Shown: positions 53,987-64,000 of the stretch, in pieces
How the letters are laid out: every line of letters begins with the position of its first letter
How positions within the stretch are numbered: the first letter of the stretch is position 1
Origin: Haliclona indistincta
Taxonomy: Eukaryota; Porifera; Demospongiae; Haplosclerida; Chalinidae
Length of the DNA stretch: 64,000 nucleotides
Direction: 5' to 3'
Assembly: GCA_964017065.1 (NCBI GenBank)
Contig: OZ024788.1
Location: 1,969,021 to 2,033,020 of the forward strand
Notes under the pieces: model-generated
What the model was told of the DNA's origin: nothing
What the model saw: the letters and a program-made list of their open reading frames with translations, nothing else
Databases searched by the model: none
Translations under genes and position numbers: made by a program

Positions 53987-56900
53987 ATGCACAGCAAGAT
54001 GTGCGCACAACCGCTGCAATTGCCATGTCTTGGCTCTCCGTTTAAGCTTGGTATGTTGTACGATTGTCGTACAAACAAACTCATACCAGGTATGACTCTG
54101 TGGCGCGAAGAAACATTGACAAAATTTTCATCCACCACACCACAAGAAAGTTCTAAATTTGAAATAATTTGTGAAGACACATTCCAACAAAAAGCTCTCC
54201 AATTGGAGGCTGGTGCTGATCTACAACTTGGCATACTATCAGGTTTAGTGAAAGTTGAGGGTGCTGCCAAATTCTTGTATGACCATAAGACATCAAAGAT
54301 GATGTCTCGAGTCACTCTAAAGTACAAATCAACCACTACATTTGAGCAACTAACTATGGGTCACCTTGGAGATGTAGAATTTCCTGAAATATTTGAAAAA
54401 GACATAGCCACTCACGTAGTGACCGGGGTCGAGTATGGAGCTGATGCTTTCTTTGTTTTTGATCAAAAAGTTGATAAAGAGCAAGACATCAAACAAGTGG
54501 AAGGAGAGATAGGGTTAAAACTACACGATCTTGTATCTCTCAGTGGCATGTCTGTTGAGGTTGGTAAAGGCTCTGCTGCCGTAACTGCTGAAAATAAAAT
54601 AGATGAAAAGAAGCTTACATGCAGATTTCATGGAGATGCCGTCCTACAAAACTGCCCAACAACGTATGAAGAAGCTAGGGCAGTCTGCAAGAAGTTGCCC
54701 GAGTTAACTAAAAGTGTTGCTAAAAAAGTGTGGCTGCTTCCTCTAGCACACTTAGGCAGCTGCTCCCAAAAGTTTCTTCGTGAAGTCAGTAGCCTGCTTT
54801 TCCAAAAAATACAAAAACTTTTGGAATTCATGGCTCAAGTAGAAATACAAATTAATAATATGATACAAAGCGAAGCTTTTTCATGCTTTAAGGGAATCAA
54901 CAAGGAGTTGAAAAGTTTAAAAAGGTTGGTTGATGGATACGCACTTAGTGTGAGAACAGATACAGCCAGATTATTGCCACAAATACGAGAAGGTAAAGTT
55001 GAAGAAGCAAAGCTAGAAAAATTGATCACAAAAAATAGCCTTTCACCTTTTAGTGAAGAGTGTCTTTCCTCTTTGATCGATGAGAAAGAAAATGAAGTAA
55101 AACAGTTAGAACAATTCCTCACTTATTTCAAACAGAAGATGAGTCTCAACTTTGTCTTTGAAAATGGAGCACTTGATGCCATTGTTGATAATATTGATGG
55201 AAGTGATGTGGTCTGTTTCGACTTCAACCTACATTGGGGTACCAATGATGCTCTCAAAGAAATGGAAGCCTATCTACAAGGTCAGAAGGCAACACAGAAG
55301 AAAAAACCTGAGCATGTACCAAAACCTTGGTACACTGGATGTGAATTGGAAACCATTAAGAAGCAAATGCGTCTGTTTGTAGGTCATGTAGAAGCTAATC
55401 CTGGTAAACAGAAGTACGTGGTCACCAATGGCCAGAGTAAGCTAGCCAAGCAAGCCTCTGGTGAAGTAGGTATCATCTCTTTGTACCACGATCCATTATC
55501 GCCAACTGAATTTGATCCTCTTGGTCCTCCTGGTAAGCCACGTGTTGAAAAAGTCACCTCTAACAGCGTTCAACTTGTTTGGGAAGCATCAGAACAAGGG
55601 TCAACAAATATCAAGGGTTACACTGTGAGCTACTCTTATGAGACAGACAAGTGGCTAGACTACAATACTGATTCCCGAACTAATAGGGGTTTAGTAATAG
55701 TTGATAACCTGATTCCAAACACAGCCTACTGCTTTAGGGTACAAGCCATAAATGATACAGGTACAAGTCCTTTCAGTCCACAAAGCGATACCACAACAAC
55801 AGAGCCTCCAATAGGCTTGAAAGTAGAGTATATTCCGCATAGCCAGCTAATAGAAGAAGGAAGTCCAAAAGTGTATGCTTTACCAACACATGTTACATCT
55901 CAGAACAACCTGATTGAAAAAAGAGATGCCCTTGCCTCTCCTTTACCTGCAGCAGCTGCTAATCCTATTCCACAAAAGGTTATAATGTTGGTCGGTGCCA
56001 CTGGGTCAGGGAAGTCAACTCTCATCAATGCAATGGCTAACTATATCCTGGGAGTAAACTGGGAAGATGATGTCCGATTCAAGCTTATCACTGAAAAGAC
56101 AAGTGATGATCAGTCTAAAAGTCAGACTAAATTAATCACTGCCTATACCTTCCACATGGAAAAAGGTTTTCCCTTTCCCTATTCTCTGACAGTGATCGAT
56201 ACTCCTGGGTATGGTGATACTGAAGGATTGGCGAGAGATAAGAAAATTACTGCGCAAATAAAAGAATTTTTCAGTAGTGAAAATGGCATTGATCAAATAC
56301 ACGCTGTCGGCTTTGTTGTGCAGTCCTCTTTGGCACGTCTCACTCCAACGCAAAGTTACATATTCAATGCAATACTTAGCATCTTTGGGAAAGATATAGC
56401 TGAAAACATCTTTCTTATGACCACTTTTGCTGATAGCGAAGACCCTGAAGTGCTTGCTGCTGTCGAAAAAGCTGAAGTTCCTTTTGTAAGTTATTTTGAA
56501 TTCAATAATTCTGCCGTTTTTGCAAAAAAATCAAAATCAAAGAGAACAAGAGCTATTGCTGATTTTTTCGAAATGGGTACAGAAAGCTTTCAAAAATTTT
56601 TTGACACGCTGCTTACTGTGGAAGCTCGTAGTTTACAGCTCACAAAAGAGGTGCTTGATGAACGACAGCATTTAGAAGTGGTTCTCGAAGGACTGGTGCC
56701 TCAAATACAAACCGTACTGGATGAAAAGAGCAAGTTGAAACACTTAATACAACAATTGGAGCAACAGGAAGCTAACATGCGTGCAAATAAAAATTACACG
56801 GTAGTTGTTAAAGTTCCCAAGCAACGAAAGATATCAATAGTGCAAGATAAACTGTACAATACAAAATGTAAGAATTGCAATATCGTCTGCCACCCAAAAT

Positions 56901-57409
56901 GCACAATCTCTGATGACACTAAGAAGTACAAATGTGCCGCTATGACTTGGTTTACCAGAAGAAAGAACACTAAGTGTAAAGTTTGTCCAGGAGAATGTTC
57001 CTGGACTGACCATAAAAACGTCCCCTATCGGTTGGAATCTTATGAAGAAGAGGAGACCCAAACTCTCCAAGCGATCTTGAAACGTTACAAAGTAGCTGAG
57101 TCCTCAAAAAATCAATTAGAAGATTTAATTGCTAAAATTAACACAAGCATTAGCGAAATTGAAGACGGCGTTCAGCAGATGCTTGAAAAAGCAAGAAGAA
57201 ATTTAGTCCGTTTACAAGAAATTGCTCTGAGGCCTAATCCAATGTCACAAGAGGAATACATCGAATTGCTAATTAAATCTGAGAAAAGGGAACATAAACA
57301 CGGATGGGAAGATCGAGTCAAAAGCCTCGAAGAAGCGAAGATAAAAGCATTACTGATAGCAGAAGTCTCACAGGAAAAACAGCATGAACAAGATACGCCA
57401 GCCAACTAA
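53987..57409 (+). CDS. SNTX/MACPF-like, thioredoxin-like, FN3, P-loop GTPase protein (copy B)
   Basis: Intronless, 1,140 residues from the first in-frame ATG (53987). A second ATG at 53999 aligns with the start of copy A and may be the real one. It has the same architecture: LGSPFKLGMLYDCRT at the N terminus, thioredoxin-like block CFDFNLHWGTND, FN3 (GPPGKPRVEKV...NLIPNTAYCFRV), G1 GATGSGKST, G3 DTPGYGDTEG, a cysteine cluster with CKNCNIVCHPKC and CKVCPGECSWTDHKN, then a coiled coil. It aligns end to end with copy A; the thioredoxin block and G1-G4 region are almost unchanged, whereas the second half of FN3 and the linker to G1 differ strongly. The C-terminal tail is shorter, without the last aromatic segment of copy A. 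A possible AATAAA signal lies at 57611. The role is as uncertain as for copy A. Confidence 0.85.
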   Translation: MHSKMCAQPLQLPCLGSPFKLGMLYDCRTNKLIPGMTLWREETLTKFSSTTPQESSKFEIICEDTFQQKALQLEAGADLQLGILSGLVKVEGAAKFLYDHKTSKMMSRVTLKYKSTTTFEQLTMGHLGDVEFPEIFEKDIATHVVTGVEYGADAFFVFDQKVDKEQDIKQVEGEIGLKLHDLVSLSGMSVEVGKGSAAVTAENKIDEKKLTCRFHGDAVLQNCPTTYEEARAVCKKLPELTKSVAKKVWLLPLAHLGSCSQKFLREVSSLLFQKIQKLLEFMAQVEIQINNMIQSEAFSCFKGINKELKSLKRLVDGYALSVRTDTARLLPQIREGKVEEAKLEKLITKNSLSPFSEECLSSLIDEKENEVKQLEQFLTYFKQKMSLNFVFENGALDAIVDNIDGSDVVCFDFNLHWGTNDALKEMEAYLQGQKATQKKKPEHVPKPWYTGCELETIKKQMRLFVGHVEANPGKQKYVVTNGQSKLAKQASGEVGIISLYHDPLSPTEFDPLGPPGKPRVEKVTSNSVQLVWEASEQGSTNIKGYTVSYSYETDKWLDYNTDSRTNRGLVIVDNLIPNTAYCFRVQAINDTGTSPFSPQSDTTTTEPPIGLKVEYIPHSQLIEEGSPKVYALPTHVTSQNNLIEKRDALASPLPAAAANPIPQKVIMLVGATGSGKSTLINAMANYILGVNWEDDVRFKLITEKTSDDQSKSQTKLITAYTFHMEKGFPFPYSLTVIDTPGYGDTEGLARDKKITAQIKEFFSSENGIDQIHAVGFVVQSSLARLTPTQSYIFNAILSIFGKDIAENIFLMTTFADSEDPEVLAAVEKAEVPFVSYFEFNNSAVFAKKSKSKRTRAIADFFEMGTESFQKFFDTLLTVEARSLQLTKEVLDERQHLEVVLEGLVPQIQTVLDEKSKLKHLIQQLEQQEANMRANKNYTVVVKVPKQRKISIVQDKLYNTKCKNCNIVCHPKCTISDDTKKYKCAAMTWFTRRKNTKCKVCPGECSWTDHKNVPYRLESYEEEETQTLQAILKRYKVAESSKNQLEDLIAKINTSISEIEDGVQQMLEKARRNLVRLQEIALRPNPMSQEEYIELLIKSEKREHKHGWEDRVKSLEEAKIKALLIAEVSQEKQHEQDTPAN

Positions 57410-58085
57410 AACGAGTTAAAATACAACCTAGTGGACTAGAACAGATTGGTATTTTCCTTAGTGATAATTTTTGTATTGTTGTTGTGCAACTTAGAACCGT
57501 TAGAGATTATGATAGTAGCTACTAGACTATACCATAGCAATTTCATAAACATGAAAACAGTTTGTCGGTTTAGAATTTAAAAAAATAATTTTTATTATTA
57601 ACTTTGTAATAATAAAATTATATTTTTCTTCTTGTACCTTAGTGCCACATTATTGTAACATTATTTTGTCTAGAATAATAATATTATTTATGTTGAAATA
57701 GTTATATTAACACAGTTGTTTTTTATACTTTAACATGGTGATTACTTCTTTTACTTGTAAAAGATTAAAAACATGATCATGTGACTACATCTACGTGTAT
57801 AGATGCTCTCATTGCGTCCATCTGCGTTTCGCTAACAACCAAGCTGAGGGCGGCTGTAAAATGAACCCTAGTGAACGAAACAATTTAGCAAGATCCTCAA
57901 GACACATTGCAAGCCATTGCAGTGCTTAGCCTGTTCATACCTTAACTGACGCGTAAGATATCTTTAGATCGATGGACAGAATGAATTAACGACAAAGCAC
58001 ATACATACCAAAGGTTAATAATCAGTTAGTTTTCTAGTACTATCATAACATACACATCAATACTAGTAACTAGTTAGTGACTCAC
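57410..58085. other. Intergenic, 3' of copy B
   Basis: AT-rich sequence with the probable poly(A) signal at 57611, and nothing else recognisable. Confidence 0.6.
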
Positions 58086-58238
58086 CAAATGGTGTATAAA
58101 TGATAGTAGCTGCTAACAGGAAGCCACCAGCTGCCGTGAAGAAGAACACAAACATGAGATACCAACCAGTGAAGAACCACCATATGAAGAGAGGGACTAA
58201 TAGGAGGACACCGAACCCAGCAGCCACTCCAACACGAA
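58086..58238 (-). CDS. Exon of an unidentified multi-pass membrane protein
   Basis: An intact 153-base exon between an acceptor (CTCCATAG, with a CT-rich tract before it) and a GTGAGT donor. It encodes two hydrophobic helices: VRVGVAAGFGVLLLVPLFIW and then, after WFFTGWYL, MFVFFFTAAGGFLLAATIIY, ending YTPFG. The rest of the gene is not resolved. A candidate upstream exon is at 58553-58680 (minus), open in one frame with CCISIETDIPSTITLVLHDG. A damaged copy of this exon sits at 35442-36606. The family is not recognised. Confidence 0.55.
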
Positions 58239-58300
58239 CTATGGAGAGAGAGAAGAGAGAGAGGGAGAGAGAGAGGGGGGAGAGAGTGAGTGAGTGAGAA
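58239..58300. repeat. GA microsatellite at an acceptor
   Basis: GA-rich tract beginning directly at the acceptor of exon 58086-58238; CT-rich on the gene strand. Confidence 0.85.
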
Positions 58301-58552
58301 CTGAGAGCCTGGAAGAAAGACAACTATGTAGAACAAACGTGTCTATAATAACTAGTTCTATGAAGATAAGAATCCAATAAATCTAGTAGCGCATGCATGG
58401 TTTCTGATATTTAACTTTGTAGTACTCTGTGTGGCCGTATCAGAGGCGCCGTTCGTTCTATAATTTTCACAATGCAAGCGGTTGGAAAATATAGAAGAGA
58501 TTCTTGGCAGGGAAGTTATAGCACGGTGAGCGGAGACTAACCTTGGCTCGAT

Positions 58553-58680
58553 CAGTCGCCCAGGCACAAAGATCCAGCGACAGCAGCAGGCCATCGTGCA
58601 ATACAAGAGTTATTGTGCTAGGGATGTCGGTCTCAATGCTGATACAGCACTCGGCTTTGCCTTGTACTGTATACCACAAC
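58553..58680 (-). CDS. Candidate exon, unknown
   Basis: Open between a possible acceptor (ATACAG or further upstream) and a GTTAGT donor. One frame gives VWYTVQGKAECCISIETDIP and then STITLVLHDGLLLSLDLCAWA, suggestive of a lumenal or extracellular segment. Another frame has a short ATG-initiated reading MACCCRWIFVPGRL. Which frame is real, and whether it joins 58086-58238, cannot be settled by eye. Confidence 0.25.
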
Positions 58681-59234
58681 CCTCACACAATAATTCTCGT
58701 ATTGCACTCGCAAAAAAAGCTTTAACCAGTTAACAAACCATAACATACAGTAGAATCCTCCAAACCAGGTTGTAACACAGGACCATTGTTTACAGAATGA
58801 TTTAGTCTAGTAAAACTAAACTTGTGCTCACTGGGAAACAAGGAATAATACATTGAACTAGCCGCCACAGCTGTAAGCATATTGACATAAGAATCCTTGT
58901 GTTGACATGAGCAGCATCATGGTTGTCGCATCGTGATCTCAACACATGGAGCAGTTTGTGTCTTTGTGAGCTAGCTACATGTGTAGGTAGACCATGAATA
59001 GCTCAATCAAACCCACCAAGAGATCAACTACATTGTATTATACTAGTGAGTGAGTGAGAGACACTCACACATACTCCAGGTGTTGAACCCACATGCATAT
59101 GTAGCAAGCAGAGACTAGGCAGTTAATAGCAAGCACATTATAGATCACACCCTCTCCAACGAATGAGTGTGTTTTAGAGTATTAACATTTTTAAGATTGC
59201 TCTGAGAAAGGGAGGGAAGGAGGGAAATATAGAA

Positions 59235-59693
59235 ATGAGACAGAGATTGTTCTGTTGTAAAACTACGAAAACGCATATCAGGTGGGAGGGGTGTGAAGGT
59301 GTAAATTTTTGTTATGCGCAGAAAATCCACCAGAACTCCAAAACCGAGCAAGAATTTAACTCTAGTTTTCTCTCAATGGTTCAACAGTTAGTGCACAAAC
59401 AGTCAAAAAAGTCAAAACAAAGACTTCTACTGAACAACAAGCTAGATAAGCAGCTTTGTCGGAGGGAATTGTTTTTGGAAATTTGGCTTATAAATTATTT
59501 ATACTTTCATAACAGTTTAGTTGATTTCATGCACGCTGCTAGACTGAAAAACAATAAACTTTTCTTGACTCTTCATTCCAAGTCAACGAATAGATTTCGT
59601 GAAAAGTTAGCCTTATGTATTGATTACCAGGATCTAGGAAAGAAGCACCAGGCCGTGATTCCTGACCAAGATATCAATGATCTTGCTAGCTAA
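59235..59693 (+). CDS. Uncertain 152-codon open frame
   Basis: ATG to stop without introns, Lys/Leu/Asn-rich, with no recognised domain, signal peptide or membrane segment. It is the only long frame between the membrane-protein exons and the DDB1 paralogue. It may be chance in AT-rich sequence. Confidence 0.2.
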   Translation: MRQRLFCCKTTKTHIRWEGCEGVNFCYAQKIHQNSKTEQEFNSSFLSMVQQLVHKQSKKSKQRLLLNNKLDKQLCRRELFLEIWLINYLYFHNSLVDFMHAARLKNNKLFLTLHSKSTNRFREKLALCIDYQDLGKKHQAVIPDQDINDLAS

Positions 59694-60599
59694 CTCACAA
59701 ATCAGAGATGCTGTTTCATGGCTCTATACTTAGAGAACAAGCCAGAAATAGCAAAAGCTATCAACAAGCAGCAGCTCTCTACACACAAGCAATCAGTAAA
59801 ACTCTGGTGGGAGTCACTGGCTACACAAGCAAAACCACATGTAAACAGCAGGCCACTCCCCAGCAACAAGCTATATAATAATAATTTATTATTGATAAGT
59901 ACTAACTAATAGCATAATAGCTGCGCAGACTTAATCATAATTTGTAGGGCTTACCTGTATGCTTTGTTGATTTTGCTAAGGCATTAGTCTACCTACATAC
60001 TAGGCTACACATGTTCCTGTACGATTGCGCCCGTTAAGGCACAAGAGTTGCAATAACATGTACAGTGACACCCCTCCAATCCAGACACCCGCCCGTGGGA
60101 CCCACAAATGGTTGCCTGATTAGAGAGATGCCCTGATTTCAGTGTGTCCACAGTGAGAGGTTCCACAGTATACAAGTTGCAACAGCTGTAAATTCGGAAC
60201 AATTAAACTCAAATCTAAATTTGCATTAAATTATCTCAGCAATTCAAAAGAATTCTGAAAAATAACTAGGTATTGTTATTTATATCAATCAAAAGAACAT
60301 TTTACTAGAAAATGAACCAAATTTGAGAGATGAATTTAGACACCCTTCCCACCTTCAAAATACATGTTATTGTACAAACTACACTTGTTCCTCTCTATGA
60401 TAGAAACGTCTGTGCAACTGATAGTTGATGGATTTGACATTGATGACTTTGTCAATTCGACCAGCTGGGCTCGCTCTATCTGACCAATGACTGGGTGGTA
60501 GCCAATACATTGCCACAGGTTAAAATATTAGTTTAGTAAACTGAATATAAGAAAAAGTAGCATGGAAAAGCACAACAGTAAAATAATGTGCTGTCTTAC
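59694..60599. other. Spacer before the DDB1 paralogue
   Basis: AT-rich, without a supported gene. A small inverted-repeat element bordered by TA may lie at 60063-60168 (ends CAGTGACACCCCTC and GAGAGGTTCCACAG). The segment 60400-60520 is homologous to 37235-37335, next to the decayed DDB1 fragment. Confidence 0.5.
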
Positions 60600-63775
<3,176 letters not shown>

Positions 63776-63863
63776 CTATACAAGGAAAACACAAAACACT
63801 CTTGAAACAGCATCAGAGCAATCTAATTTCTCTTCTTGCAATACAAACATGACACTAGCATAG

Positions 63864-63962
63864 AGTGTCATCTTCATGCAGTAATGTGTTCAGTCTCTGT
63901 TGTCTTTATTCACACGATGGAGGATGATCAGAGACTGAACACACCAGTGCATGAGACGATGC
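63864..63962. repeat. Hairpin repeat, same family as 1333-1442
   Basis: The arms TTCATGCAGTAATGTGTTCA and CTGAACACACCAGTGCATGA are inverted around TTGTCTTTATTCACAC. In the parent DDB1 intron 1 only the right arm remains (26411-26450), next to the foldback transposon. Confidence 0.65.
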
Positions 63963-64000
63963 TTTTTGCTGACAAGGAAAATTCCAGTCGTTATATAAAG

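Overview
This is an animal nuclear genome window. Genes are cut into many short exons by introns often only 45-60 bases long with GT...AG borders. Non-coding DNA holds microsatellites, inverted-repeat transposons and one 200-base assembly gap. Compact introns plus TRAF-like, MULE and SNTX/GTPase genes suggest a marine sponge such as Amphimedon. The species name is an inference, not a demonstrated fact.

Layout. 0-4 kb: the last exons of a small glycine-zipper membrane protein (+), a BORCS5/myrlysin-like lysosome-positioning gene (-), a short-chain dehydrogenase of the retinol dehydrogenase type (+) and a relic of a second one. 4-5.8 kb: non-coding, with a 27-bp minisatellite. 5.8-13.9 kb: a STARD7-like START-domain lipid-transfer gene (-), one intron of which carries a complete MULE-like DNA transposon (6.66-11.13 kb) next to the gap. 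14.06-26.7 kb: a complete 29-exon DDB1 gene (-; 3,429 coding bases, 1,142 residues, against about 1,140 in vertebrates). Its intron 13 contains a whole RING/TRAF/MATH gene on the other strand, and its intron 1 contains a 1.3-kb foldback transposon. 27.1-34.8 kb: a second TRAF-like gene (+), divergent from DDB1, with a 5.8-kb intron full of small transposons.

35-64 kb is a segmentally duplicated region. One unit holds a damaged membrane-protein exon split by a 1,027-bp MITE, a decayed DDB1 fragment and a large intronless gene (44.2-47.7 kb). The other holds a paralogous large gene (54.0-57.4 kb), an intact copy of the membrane-protein exon, and a well-preserved DDB1 5' half (exons 2-12; exon 1 would lie past the window end). 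The two large genes encode about 1,140-1,164-residue proteins. These combine an N-terminal SNTX/stonustoxin-type MACPF-like region, a helical linker, a thioredoxin-like domain, a fibronectin III domain, a P-loop GTPase domain of AIG1/septin-like type, a cysteine-rich cluster and a coiled coil. No signal peptide is visible, so they look intracellular. They are the best candidates here for a poorly described system, possibly GTP-regulated, membrane-acting immune effectors. That function is inference.

Functional links: DDB1 is the adaptor of CUL4 ubiquitin ligases and the two TRAF-like proteins are RING proteins, so ubiquitin-related genes cluster at 14-35 kb. No operon logic applies in this genome. 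Exon coordinates below were read by eye from splice signals and reading frame, and from recalled family sequences; no alignment was run.
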